A stretch of 64,000 nt of DNA from an uncultured Clostridia bacterium (GTDB lineage: Bacteria; Bacillota; Clostridia; Christensenellales; Borkfalkiaceae): positions 1 to 64,000 of the forward strand of contig CALVRO010000003.1 of assembly GCA_944358655.1 (NCBI GenBank), read 5' to 3'. Of the stretch, positions 1 through 7,806 are shown one piece after another (position 1 is the first letter of the stretch; every line of letters starts with the position of its first letter). The position numbers and the translations under genes were made by a program. The notes beneath the pieces are model-generated. The model saw nothing but the letters and a program-made list of their open reading frames with translations. It ran no database searches and was not told where the DNA came from.

Positions 1-55
1 GCATTTGCTTTTCTCCTTTTTGTCATTTTGCTAAATGTCCAATTTCATTATACCA

Positions 56-320
56 CATTCCTTCGGTCGAAATGACACCTATATTTTTTATTGTCATTTC
101 GAGCGTAGCCGAGAAATCTCCACGGGTAAAGCATGTCATTTCGACCGAAGAACGCCGCAGGCGTTCGCAGCGGAGAAATCTCCCGGGCTACGCTTCAGAT
201 ACATTTTGTACCGCAGCCTCGCGCAAAACCGTGGCTTTTGCGCGAAAGAGGAGCCGCAGGCGCAAAAGGCGGACAAGGCAGATTTATCTGCCTTGTTGCA
301 AAAGGCGCCTTGCGGTGACG
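56..320. repeat. Cluster of dispersed intergenic repeats
   Basis: No gene is visible before position 357. The stretch holds an inverted copy (about 57-79) and two direct copies (about 92-121 and 134-184) of a short repeat of the form GTCATTTCGA...GAGAAATCTCC, whose ATTTC and GAAAT arms can pair. From 194 to 320 follows a 127-base segment that recurs almost unchanged at 20840-20965. It contains the perfect inverted repeat CAAGGCAGAT/ATCTGCCTTG. The same short repeat occurs again near 12184, 20510, 20730 and 20782, always between genes. Confidence 0.75.
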
Positions 321-356
321 TCGTATTATTCCCGCCCCGCATGCATAAATTAAGGT

Positions 357-602
357 ATGGAATTTCTCCGTCAGATACTTTCGGAGGCGGGCGCCGACAC
401 GCTGCACGCCTTCACCGTCGTGCCCTCCTTCGGCGCATACTTCAAGGGCGTTAAGGCCGTCACCTTCTTTTCGCCCACTCGGATAGAGCTCACCTCGGGC
501 GCCTTCCGCATGGCCGTGTCGGGCAGCGGCCTCAGGGTGGGGCGCTACTATATGGGCGATCTGTTTGTCGCGGGGAGCGTTTCGGGGGTGAGCGTTGAAT
601 AG
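357..602 (+). CDS. yqfC: Sporulation protein YqfC (YabP/YqfC family)
   Basis: The 81-residue product fits the YabP/YqfC family of small proteins made in the mother cell during spore formation; their biochemical role is not established. The size matches the family, and the core (residues about 25-65) shows the usual alternation of beta-strand segments ending in a GRYYMGDLFVAG-like strand. It starts at ATG 357 behind a TAAGG ribosome site. The stop overlaps the start of yqfD, and phoH follows, which is the order known from Bacillus and clostridia. A weak SigmaE-like promoter (TATTATT near 324-330 and CATAAATT at 344-351) lies just upstream; this is an inference from sequence only. Confidence 0.85.
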   Translation: MEFLRQILSEAGADTLHAFTVVPSFGAYFKGVKAVTFFSPTRIELTSGAFRMAVSGSGLRVGRYYMGDLFVAGSVSGVSVE

Positions 603-1485
603 GCGGACGGCGGTCGCCGTCATCTCCCCGCCCGAGACGGCGCTGAAAAAGCTTTCGGCGGCCCAAGTTGAGGTCTTTTGGCTCAAAAAGGAGGGCGCGC
701 GCACAACTTTTTGCGTAAAGGACAACAACCTTAAAAAAGTTTTTGCAATTTTTTCCCGCCCGTGTTATAATATATGCGTGATAAAATACGGCGCGGCCTC
801 AACCCTCCTTCGCGGTCTGCTCCGCCGATGGGCGTTCGTCGCGGGAGGCGTGCTGTTCGCCGCTGCCGCCGCCCTCTCGCAGCTGTTCGTGCTCAACGTT
901 GAGGTGACGGGCAGCGGGGCATACCTCGCGCCGCAGGTCGAGGCGCTCTTAAGCGAGCACGGCTGCCGAGTCGGCTCGGTGTGGCGGGGCGCGTCCCCCG
1001 CGGTCGTGTCGGCCATACTCTCGCTGCCCTCGGTGGTGTTCTGCACGGTGCAGAAGGAGGGCTCCACCGTCACCGTCGACGTGGAGTGTTCTCAGGGACA
1101 AAAGCACGAGTCTGCCTCGTCCCCGCTCCTCGCCCCCGCCGACGGCGTGCTCAAAGAGCTGGTGGTCGTCTGCGGCACTCCCGCCGCGGCGGAGGGGGAT
1201 AAGGTTGAGAGCGGACAAAAGCTCATCCTGCCCTATACCGAGGACGCCGAGGGCGTGCGCACGCCCTGTCTGCCCGTCGGGCGGGCGGAGGTGGAAGTTT
1301 ATGCCGAAGTTTGCACGCGCGCGGAGGAGGAGAGCGACGGCGCTCTCGCCCGCGCTCTGGCCGCCGTGCTCCTCTATTCCGATGGAGCGGAAGTAACTTC
1401 GTACACCGTAAAAAGGGTGGATGACGGCGTGATATATGCCGTCGCCTTTACATACACGGCCTCGGCGGCCGTCAATATGCAGTAG
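595..1485 (+). CDS. yqfD: Sporulation protein YqfD, short form
   Basis: This 296-residue membrane protein sits in the yqfD position between yqfC and phoH. An N-terminal region of about 70 residues is followed by one hydrophobic segment (about 72-100) and then an extracytoplasmic part containing the family's LNVEVTGSGAY- and VECSQGQ-like strands. Bacillus YqfD is close to 400 residues, so this copy is about 100 shorter. The first codon is TTG 595, overlapping the yqfC stop by 8 bases. Function in the family: needed for efficient spore formation, with unknown mechanism. Position and fold support the call more than strong motif matches. Confidence 0.75.
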   Translation: MNRRTAVAVISPPETALKKLSAAQVEVFWLKKEGARTTFCVKDNNLKKVFAIFSRPCYNICVIKYGAASTLLRGLLRRWAFVAGGVLFAAAAALSQLFVLNVEVTGSGAYLAPQVEALLSEHGCRVGSVWRGASPAVVSAILSLPSVVFCTVQKEGSTVTVDVECSQGQKHESASSPLLAPADGVLKELVVVCGTPAAAEGDKVESGQKLILPYTEDAEGVRTPCLPVGRAEVEVYAEVCTRAEEESDGALARALAAVLLYSDGAEVTSYTVKRVDDGVIYAVAFTYTASAAVNMQ

Positions 1486-1522
1486 AGTCTGCCCGAGGCC
1501 TTTGGGCGGACGCGGAGATCCG

Positions 1523-2512
1523 ATGGAGACAGTCAAAAGAGTAAACATGGGCAGCGTGGACAAGCTTTCGCGCGTGCTGGGAGTATTCGACGAAAACTTA
1601 AACGTCATAATGCACGAACTGCCCGTATCCATACGCGTGGACGGGCTCGAGGCGGTGATAAGCGGCGGCGACGACGCCGTGCGCATAGCCGCCGAGGTGG
1701 CCGAAAACCTCGCCCTGCTCGCCGAAAACGGCGAAAAAATAGACAAAGGCAGGGTAGTATATTGCATCGAACTCGCCAAGGAGGGCAAGGCGGCGGACAT
1801 AACCAAGCTGTCCTCGGGCACGGTTACAATAACTTCGCGCGGCAAGCCCATAAAGTGCAAAACGGTGGGGCAGAAGGCCTATGTTGAGGCAATAAAGCAC
1901 AACACCGTGGTGTTCGGCGTGGGGCCTGCGGGCACGGGCAAGACCTATCTTGCCGTCTGTCTTGCGGTGCAGGCCATGAAGCAGAAGCAGGTGGAAAAGA
2001 TAATCCTCACCCGTCCCGCCGTGGAGGCGGGCGAAAAGCTGGGCTTTCTGCCCGGCGATCTGCAGACAAAGGTAGACCCCTATCTCCGCCCGCTGTACGA
2101 CGCTCTGCAGGAGATGCTCGGCCTCGAAACCTACACAAAATTGATGGAGCGGGGGTCTATCGAGATAGCTCCGCTGGCATATATGCGCGGGCGAACGCTG
2201 TCCAACGCCTTCATCATCCTCGACGAGGCGCAGAATACCACGGTGGAGCAGATGAAGATGTTCCTCACCCGCCTCGGCGACGGCAGCAAGATGGTCATAA
2301 CGGGCGACGTGACGCAGATAGACCTGCCCGAGGGCAAGCGCAGCGGCCTTGTGCAGTCCACCGACATTTTAAAGGATATCGAGGGCATACGCGTGGTCAG
2401 GCTTACCGCCACCGACGTAGTCAGAAATCCCCTTGTAATGAACATAGTCCGCGCATATGAGCGCGCCGATAACGCAAAACGCACCAAGGAGGGCGGCGCA
2501 GATGAAACTTAA
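1523..2512 (+). CDS. phoH: PhoH family ATPase
   Basis: The protein is a P-loop ATPase of the PhoH (YlaK/PhoL) family, a helicase-like domain probably acting on RNA. The N-terminal KH-like part spans residues 1-110. Walker A is GPAGTGKT (about 134-141), and Walker B is IILDEAQNT (about 231-239). I chose ATG 1523 because it follows a GGAGAT ribosome site and gives the usual length of 329 residues; a longer frame upstream reads through the yqfD end. The gene lies in the yqfC-D-phoH-HD-ybeY-era operon, linking it to ribosome and RNA maturation. Confidence 0.93.
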   Translation: METVKRVNMGSVDKLSRVLGVFDENLNVIMHELPVSIRVDGLEAVISGGDDAVRIAAEVAENLALLAENGEKIDKGRVVYCIELAKEGKAADITKLSSGTVTITSRGKPIKCKTVGQKAYVEAIKHNTVVFGVGPAGTGKTYLAVCLAVQAMKQKQVEKIILTRPAVEAGEKLGFLPGDLQTKVDPYLRPLYDALQEMLGLETYTKLMERGSIEIAPLAYMRGRTLSNAFIILDEAQNTTVEQMKMFLTRLGDGSKMVITGDVTQIDLPEGKRSGLVQSTDILKDIEGIRVVRLTATDVVRNPLVMNIVRAYERADNAKRTKEGGADET

Positions 2513-3962
2513 ACTTTCCAAAAGGGCCCTAAGCCTGAGCGCCCTCATGTTCGTGCTCAACGTGGTGCTGCTCTTCGCCATGATATTTTTGCTGCTCGAA
2601 GTCAATCAGGGCCTCAACGTCATCAACTATATCATAGAAAATTACAATCAGGTGCTCTTTGTCGCCTCGGCCGTCATCATCCTCTCCATGCTGATGTACG
2701 CCTACTTCTACTTCGAGTGCACCGAGATACTGAAAGACCTTTCAAAGATAATAGAGTGCTTCGTCCTTCTGGATATCGCGCTCTTTCTCTCCTTCATCCT
2801 CGGCGAGGCGATAGGCGACCCCAACGCCCGCCCATTCGCCTTTCTGGCCATAATGGCAGCCACGCTGCTCGGAAGGAGGGAGGCCGTCTTTCTCAACATA
2901 ATATATTCGCTGCTCCTGTTTATTGTCGACCTCAACTTCAGCGACGCCACCGACATGTGGACAAAGTGCGCCTGCCTTCTCGTGGCCTTCTGCGCGGGAA
3001 TGACGGCCATATTCTTGACGCCCGCCATTAAGACGCGCATACAGTCCATTCTGCTCGTCTTTGTGCTCCTCGTGCCCGCAGAACTTATTATCGGCGTAAT
3101 GGAGGTGCTGTTCGTCCGCGAGATGGGCACCAACCTCATCAGCCTCGCCTACGGCGCTCTGGGCTGCTTTTTCAGCGTGCTGGCCTACATGGTAATGCTG
3201 CCCGTGTTCGAGGTCATGTTCTCCGAACTGACGGTGTTCCGCCTGAGGGAACTGACGCGCGACGACGCCAAACTCATCAAAAAACTCATGCACGAGGCGC
3301 CCGGCACCTACAACCACTCCATGGTCGTCGCCCAGCTGGCTCAGGCCTGCGCCACGGCCATAGGCGAGGACGGCGAGCTCGCCCGCGCTGCGGGGTACTA
3401 CCACGACATGGGCAAGCTCAAAAACCCCGAAATGTTCACCGAAAATCAGTCGGACTACAACATGCACGACGAGCTGTCGCCCGAGCTTTCGGCCGACATA
3501 ATCCGCTCGCACACGCGCGACGGCGCGCGCCTCATCCGCAAGAACCACCTGCCCGAATTCTTCGCCGACTGCGCCGTTCAGCACCACGGCACCATGCCCA
3601 TCAAATACTTCTACGCCAAGGCCCTCAAGATGAGCGACGGCGAGATAAACATAGCCAACTATTCCTACGCAGGCCCCACGCCGCGCAGCAAGATAGCCGC
3701 CATACTCATGATAGTCGACTCGGCCGAGGCCGCCGCGCGCTCGCTCAAGGACAGGTCGCCCAAGGCGGTCGAGGAGCTCGTCACCTCGCTCGTGGAGGAG
3801 AGGCTGGACATGGATCAGTTCGCCGACTGCGACATAACCATGCGCGAGCTGACAATTATTTCGCACACCGTGGCCGTCGCCCTGTCGGGCGTCTACCACA
3901 ACCGCATATCCTATCCCAAACTCAAAATCTCCAAAAAGGCGGCCGACGATGACAACGCTTAA
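2502..3962 (+). CDS. pgpH: Membrane HD-domain phosphodiesterase (PgpH type), lacks extracytoplasmic domain
   Basis: Proteins of this type hydrolyse cyclic di-AMP through a cytosolic HD domain carried by a 7TM bundle. Here one N-terminal membrane helix (14-33) is followed after only about 15 residues by seven helices (about 50-240) and then the HD domain, with H272, the H301-D302 pair, later histidines in HTRDG and QHHG, and Asp in IVDSAEAA all present. Normal PgpH (about 700 residues) carries a large 7TMR-HDED domain between the first helix and the bundle; it is absent in this 486-residue protein. ATG 2502 overlaps phoH and follows a GGAGGGCGG ribosome site. Confidence 0.88.
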   Translation: MKLKLSKRALSLSALMFVLNVVLLFAMIFLLLEVNQGLNVINYIIENYNQVLFVASAVIILSMLMYAYFYFECTEILKDLSKIIECFVLLDIALFLSFILGEAIGDPNARPFAFLAIMAATLLGRREAVFLNIIYSLLLFIVDLNFSDATDMWTKCACLLVAFCAGMTAIFLTPAIKTRIQSILLVFVLLVPAELIIGVMEVLFVREMGTNLISLAYGALGCFFSVLAYMVMLPVFEVMFSELTVFRLRELTRDDAKLIKKLMHEAPGTYNHSMVVAQLAQACATAIGEDGELARAAGYYHDMGKLKNPEMFTENQSDYNMHDELSPELSADIIRSHTRDGARLIRKNHLPEFFADCAVQHHGTMPIKYFYAKALKMSDGEINIANYSYAGPTPRSKIAAILMIVDSAEAAARSLKDRSPKAVEELVTSLVEERLDMDQFADCDITMRELTIISHTVAVALSGVYHNRISYPKLKISKKAADDDNA

Positions 3963-4416
3963 AATAAACTGCGACGACTACGACTTCGCCCCCCTCGCCT
4001 CGGCGTTCGAGGAGCAGCTTAAAGGCTGTTCGCCCCTCTCCGCCGAAGTTATCTTCTGCTCGGAGGAGGACATCCGCTCCCTCAATTCCCGCACGCGCGG
4101 GGTGGACGCCGTTACCGACGTGCTGTCCTATCCCTCGCTCGCCCTTACGCCCGGCGAGGCAATTTCCGCCGGGGCGTATCCTTTGGATGTCGACGAGGAG
4201 GGCAGGGTGTTCATAGGCTCGATAGCCGTGTGCTCAAAGCGCGCCGAACAGCAGGCCGAGGAGTTCGGCCATTCGTTGGAGAGGGAGATAAACTACCTCG
4301 TCGCCCACGGCGTGTGCCATCTTCTCGGTTACGACCACATGGAGGAAGCGGACAAGCGCGCCATGCGCTCCGCCGAGGAGGCGGCGCTTGCAAAGCTTCG
4401 CCTTACGAGGGACTGA
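3949..4416 (+). CDS. ybeY: Endoribonuclease YbeY
   Basis: YbeY is a zinc-dependent single-strand RNase used in 16S rRNA 3'-end maturation and ribosome quality control. The signature HGVCHLLGYDH (H120, H124, H130) binds the metal, and the conserved region around TDVLSYP precedes it. Length (155) is normal. The start overlaps the preceding gene by 14 bases, so translation is probably coupled. Its neighbours phoH and era fit the ribosome maturation theme. Confidence 0.95.
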   Translation: MTTLKINCDDYDFAPLASAFEEQLKGCSPLSAEVIFCSEEDIRSLNSRTRGVDAVTDVLSYPSLALTPGEAISAGAYPLDVDEEGRVFIGSIAVCSKRAEQQAEEFGHSLEREINYLVAHGVCHLLGYDHMEEADKRAMRSAEEAALAKLRLTRD

Positions 4417-4477
4417 GCTTTTCGCCCGCGGAGGGGCGCCGTTTTCCTCCGCCTATTAAATTTTTAAGGAGAATGTA

Positions 4478-5377
4478 ATGCACAGCGGTTACGTCGCCGT
4501 AATAGGCCGCGCCAACGCGGGAAAATCCACGCTCGTCAACGTGCTCGTCGGTGAAAAGGTGGCCATAGTTTCGCCCAAGCCCCAAACCACGCGCAACGCC
4601 ATTTTGGGCGTGCTGACGCGGGACGACTATCAGATAGTATTTGTAGACACGCCCGGCATCTACAGGGCGGGCAACGCCCTGTCCGAGAGCATGATGAACA
4701 CCACGCGCACGGCCGCGCGCGACGTCGACGTCATACTCTTTGTGCACGACGGCCACGCGGGAGTTAAGGACGAGGACATAGCTCTTATGAAAAAGTATTC
4801 CTCGCTCGGCGCGCCCATGCTCGTCGCCTACACCAAGACGGACATAATGCCCGCCGAAAATATCCCCACGGACATAAAAAAGCTTTACGAGGGCGGCATC
4901 GACTGCGACGTGTTCCCCGTGTCGGCCAGAAAGGGGAGAAACTTAAAAAACCTGCTCTCGGCCATAGCCGCTCTCCTGCCCGAGGGCGACAAGGTCATCA
5001 CCGACGACATAATTTCGGACAAGAGCGACAAGTTCATGATAGCCGAAATAATGCGCGAAAAGGTGCTTTTAAAGTTCGACAAGGAAGTGCCCCACGGCGT
5101 GGCAGTCGTGGTAAATACCTTTGCTCTGAGGGATGACGGCGTCTACGATATAAATTTGGACATAGTCTGCGAAAAGCCCAACCACAAGGCCATTCTCATA
5201 GGCAAGCAGGGCAAGGCGATAAAGGAGGTCTCCTCCTTCGCGCGACAGGATATGGAAAAATTCCTGAATAGTAAGGTTTTCCTTACCACATATGTAAAGG
5301 TAAAGGAGGACTGGCGCGACCGGCCCGAGCTGATGCGCGACTACGGCTACGACCCCAAAAAGCCGGGCGGGCTGTAA
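4478..5377 (+). CDS. era: GTPase Era
   Basis: Era is an essential GTPase that binds the 3' end of 16S rRNA during 30S assembly. G1 is GRANAGKS (10-17, where GRPNVGKS is more usual), G3 is DTPG (57-60), and G4 is TKTD rather than NKxD. The C-terminal KH domain shows ILIGKQGKAIKEV. The 299-residue length is normal. A ribosome site (AAGGAG) precedes ATG 4478, and 61 bases separate it from ybeY, with no terminator. Confidence 0.96.
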   Translation: MHSGYVAVIGRANAGKSTLVNVLVGEKVAIVSPKPQTTRNAILGVLTRDDYQIVFVDTPGIYRAGNALSESMMNTTRTAARDVDVILFVHDGHAGVKDEDIALMKKYSSLGAPMLVAYTKTDIMPAENIPTDIKKLYEGGIDCDVFPVSARKGRNLKNLLSAIAALLPEGDKVITDDIISDKSDKFMIAEIMREKVLLKFDKEVPHGVAVVVNTFALRDDGVYDINLDIVCEKPNHKAILIGKQGKAIKEVSSFARQDMEKFLNSKVFLTTYVKVKEDWRDRPELMRDYGYDPKKPGGL

Positions 5378-5457
5378 AATTTTGCCGCTCAGGGAAAGTC
5401 GGGGCGGGCATACATAATAGCGTTTATTTGGCGCATGCTCATATAAAGGGGGTGCGC

Positions 5458-5562
5458 ATGAAAAGGAAAACGGACGCCGCCGACCTCGCATGGAAAATGT
5501 TCAAAAAAACGGGGTCGGTCAGCTACTACATGCTGTACAATCATTTAAAAGGCAAGCACTGA
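5458..5562 (+). CDS. yqzL: YqzL-like small protein (34 residues)
   Basis: This short frame begins at ATG 5458 behind AAAGGGGG and encodes 34 residues starting MKRKTDAADLAWKMFKKTGS. The central TWK-F-x-TG-S-x-YLLY type pattern (AWKMFKKTGSVSYYMLY) and the position between era and recO match the YqzL-like family, whose role is unknown. Stop TGA 5560-5562 is followed by one base and the recO start, so it is an operon member. The size is below most gene-finder limits and it could easily be missed. Identification rests on position plus the short motif. Confidence 0.8.
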   Translation: MKRKTDAADLAWKMFKKTGSVSYYMLYNHLKGKH

Positions 5563-5563
5563 A

Positions 5564-6286
5564 ATGGATGGCATAAAGGTCAACGCGCTCATGCTGCGCG
5601 CCGTCGACTACGGCGAAAACGACAAAATACTCACCCTTCTTTCGGCCGAACTCGGCAAGATCTCGGCGGGGATAAAGGGCGTAAAAAAGGCGGGGGCAAA
5701 GCTCAGATTTGCCGCTCAGCCTTTTTGTTTTGCCGAATATGTGCTGACCAAACGGGGCGAAAGATACACGGTGACGCAGGCCTCGGAGACCGAAAGTTTT
5801 TACGATATCCGCACGGATATAAACAAGTTTTACGCCGCCTCGGCCGTGTGCGAGGGCGCAAATTCATTGACCTTCGGCGGGGCGGAGGACGAAAGGCTGT
5901 TCACCCTCGCCGTGCAGGCCCTTTCAAATATCTGCAATTCGGACGAGAGCTACGCCCTCATCAAATTCTTTCTGGCGGCGCTGTCGGTCTCGGGCTACAC
6001 GGTGGGGCTGGATAACTGCTCGGAGTGCGGCGCGCCGCTTCTCTCCGCCCAAAGGATGCGCTTCGACATGTCCGTCGGTGCCTTCACCTGCTGGGACTGC
6101 GGCACGGGCGTGGGCGCCAGCGGCACCACCTACAACATTTTAAGGATGTGCTCGGGCAAGACGTACGACCCCGCCTTCATCACCCCCGACGGCGCCAAGC
6201 GTGCTCTGCGCCTTTTAAGGGAATATTTAAGCTATAAGACCGACAGCCGCTGCGTAAGCCTGTCGGAGTATATCCGCCTAATCTAA
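5564..6286 (+). CDS. recO: DNA repair protein RecO
   Basis: RecO loads RecA in the RecFOR pathway by binding SSB and annealing strands. An N-terminal OB fold (residues 1-80) begins with the typical VNALMLRAVDYGENDKILTLL stretch. The C-terminal part has a four-cysteine zinc site (C152, C155, C176, C179). Length 240 is normal. It is the last gene of the era-yqzL-recO run and is followed by a strong terminator. Confidence 0.94.
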   Translation: MDGIKVNALMLRAVDYGENDKILTLLSAELGKISAGIKGVKKAGAKLRFAAQPFCFAEYVLTKRGERYTVTQASETESFYDIRTDINKFYAASAVCEGANSLTFGGAEDERLFTLAVQALSNICNSDESYALIKFFLAALSVSGYTVGLDNCSECGAPLLSAQRMRFDMSVGAFTCWDCGTGVGASGTTYNILRMCSGKTYDPAFITPDGAKRALRLLREYLSYKTDSRCVSLSEYIRLI

Positions 6287-6310
6287 GTCGTCTTTAAAAG
6301 AGAAATTTTT

Positions 6311-6350
6311 AAGGCCGCGGCTGCACAAAGTGCAGCCGCGGCCTTACTTT
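6311..6350. terminator. Bidirectional terminator after recO
   Basis: A perfect 16-base-pair stem (6311-6326 with 6330-6345, loop AAA) is flanked by A-rich and T-rich sequence on the two sides. It lies between convergent recO and the ECF S-component gene, so it can serve both strands. Confidence 0.85.
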
Positions 6351-6378
6351 AAAGGAATTTATTACCTTAAGGAAAACC

Positions 6379-7134
6379 TTACCTGTTCAGTTTTTTAAGT
6401 ATGGCAGTCAGCGGCGCAAAGAGAAAGAACACGCTGACTACGGCGCACACCGTCTGGGGCAGCATGGCCGCGAACGAGGCGTAAAAGTAGCCCAAAGCTC
6501 CCGCCCCGTCGAGGCCGAGGAAGAAGGGCGCCAGGGCGTCGTCCAGAAGGGTGAAGCATATCGTAAGCGCGGCCGCCGTGGTCGCGATTACAACTATGCT
6601 GCCCGTTCTTTTTCTAAGGCTTTCGTTCTTCAAAAATAAGCTTGCGTCGTACAGCGCCAGCATGCAAAGGAACAGCCCGCCGAGCACATAAAATAAAATG
6701 TTCAGCGCTATGTCGGCGGCGGGAGAGATATGAATTATTTTCATGGCCGCAAGCGCTACGGGTGCCGCAGTCAGCGCCGCGAGGGCAACGTTTACGGCCA
6801 CGGCCACAACTACGCCGCCGCGCATATAAAACGTGCACTTGCCCAACAGCGCAAATATCAGCGCGAAGATGGGGTAGTAGATAAGGTAGAGCACCACCAC
6901 CTGCGGGGTGAAGCCGAACACAATGCACCGAAGAAGCGAAAAGGCGGCGGCCGTCAGCACGCCGCACCATACCCCGAACACATACGAAAACGCGGCCAGA
7001 AGCAGGGTGACGAGCTCCACGCCCGAAATAAAGGAGAGGGCGAACTGCACGGCTATAAGCAGCGCGCACATCACCGCGCAATAGGCCACTCTGCGCGCGT
7101 AGGAGGCCCCTGCGGCCCTTTGTCTTGTCACCAC
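6379..7134 (-). CDS. ECF transporter S-component-like membrane protein
   Basis: The 251-residue protein has six or so hydrophobic segments and the look of an ECF substrate-binding S component (AYCAVMCALLIAVQFALSF at the N-terminus, then a long region of helices with PQVVVLYLIYYPIFALIFALLG). It starts at 7134, overlapping by 7 bases the stop of a lipoprotein gene with a DUF4430-like domain. Pairs of this kind occur in Firmicutes and are suspected to take up a vitamin, possibly a corrinoid, but the substrate cannot be told from sequence. The energising ATPase and EcfT are probably those at 53661-56358. Confidence 0.7.
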   Translation of the reverse strand: MVTRQRAAGASYARRVAYCAVMCALLIAVQFALSFISGVELVTLLLAAFSYVFGVWCGVLTAAAFSLLRCIVFGFTPQVVVLYLIYYPIFALIFALLGKCTFYMRGGVVVAVAVNVALAALTAAPVALAAMKIIHISPAADIALNILFYVLGGLFLCMLALYDASLFLKNESLRKRTGSIVVIATTAAALTICFTLLDDALAPFFLGLDGAGALGYFYASFAAMLPQTVCAVVSVFFLFAPLTAILKKLNR

Positions 7135-7553
7135 GCCGACAGAGCGAGCACATACACCTCGCCCTCAACGCAGGGCAAACTGTCGTAGCCCAAGGTGGCG
7201 CTGCCCAAAGTCTGTCCCCTGTACACAAAGGTGCCCCACGCCTCGTTGCTGTAGTCATCGAGGGAGGTGTAGATGAACCAGCTCTCGCGCTCGCCCGGCT
7301 CTACACCGAACACCGAAGTTATCATGCCGCCGCTCTCCTCATATTCTATGCCGCCGTTGCCGGCCATGGCCTCCATGTACATTTTGAGCGTGGTAGTCTC
7401 GGTGATGTCCATCACCTCCTCGCTCGCCGTAAAGGCAACGCTGAGTATTTCAACGTCGCCGTCGCCGCCGTTGTCGGCTCCGCCGCCCATACAGCCGCAC
7501 AGCCCCAAAAGCACGGCGCAGGCCGCAAGGCCCGCCCTCTTTAAAAATTTCAT
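7128..7553 (-). CDS. Lipoprotein with DUF4430 (transcobalamin C-like) domain
   Basis: The 141-residue product has a signal peptide with a lipobox (LLGLCGC, cysteine about 20), a Gly-rich linker and a small domain with the DUF4430 pattern (TTTLKMYMEAM, ESWFIYTSLDDYSN, VYVLALSAW). It should sit on the outer face of the membrane. ATG 7553 (minus) follows a ribosome site AAAGGTG. A longer frame upstream has no such site. A promoter (7594-7622) precedes it. It is co-transcribed with the ECF S-component and may deliver its ligand; this is inferred from context. Confidence 0.75.
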   Translation of the reverse strand: MKFLKRAGLAACAVLLGLCGCMGGGADNGGDGDVEILSVAFTASEEVMDITETTTLKMYMEAMAGNGGIEYEESGGMITSVFGVEPGERESWFIYTSLDDYSNEAWGTFVYRGQTLGSATLGYDSLPCVEGEVYVLALSAW

Positions 7554-7593
7554 GTGTTCACACCTTTGTTTGTAATATGTATTTATTTTAAAA

Positions 7594-7622
7594 ATTGTAA
7601 TATGTATGCGCATAAATGTCAA
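7594..7622 (-). promoter_or_regulatory. Promoter of the lipoprotein-ECF S operon
   Basis: On the minus strand TTGACA (complement of 7617-7622) and TACAAT (complement of 7594-7599) are exactly 17 bases apart, about 40 bases upstream of the lipoprotein start. No riboswitch fold is recognisable between them and the gene. Confidence 0.65.
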
Positions 7623-7680
7623 TACAAAAGGGGTGGAATTGCATATTTTTTGCCGAAAATAATAAATTGCACAAAATTTA

Positions 7681-7709
7681 TTGCAAACGGGCGGCGATTG
7701 TGGTAAAAT
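7681..7709 (+). promoter_or_regulatory. Promoter of the alr-to-aroF operon
   Basis: TTGCAA (7681-7686) and TAAAAT (7704-7709) are 17 bases apart. A GC-rich hairpin (about 7744-7766, GGCGGACGG/CCGTCCGCC) follows in the leader before the alanine racemase start. Confidence 0.55.
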
Positions 7710-7806
7710 AATGTGGTAAATGACAAGGGCGTAGGGCCCCTGTGCGGCGGACGGGCCGTCCGCCGCGCACTAAACAAAGCCCGGGCTTTCGGCATACAAT
7801 GTAAGT

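Noticed and set aside
7554..7806. Cobalamin riboswitch ahead of the ECF S/lipoprotein pair
   Set aside because: The region is short and A/T-rich with a plain promoter; I cannot find the B12-box or the expected stems.
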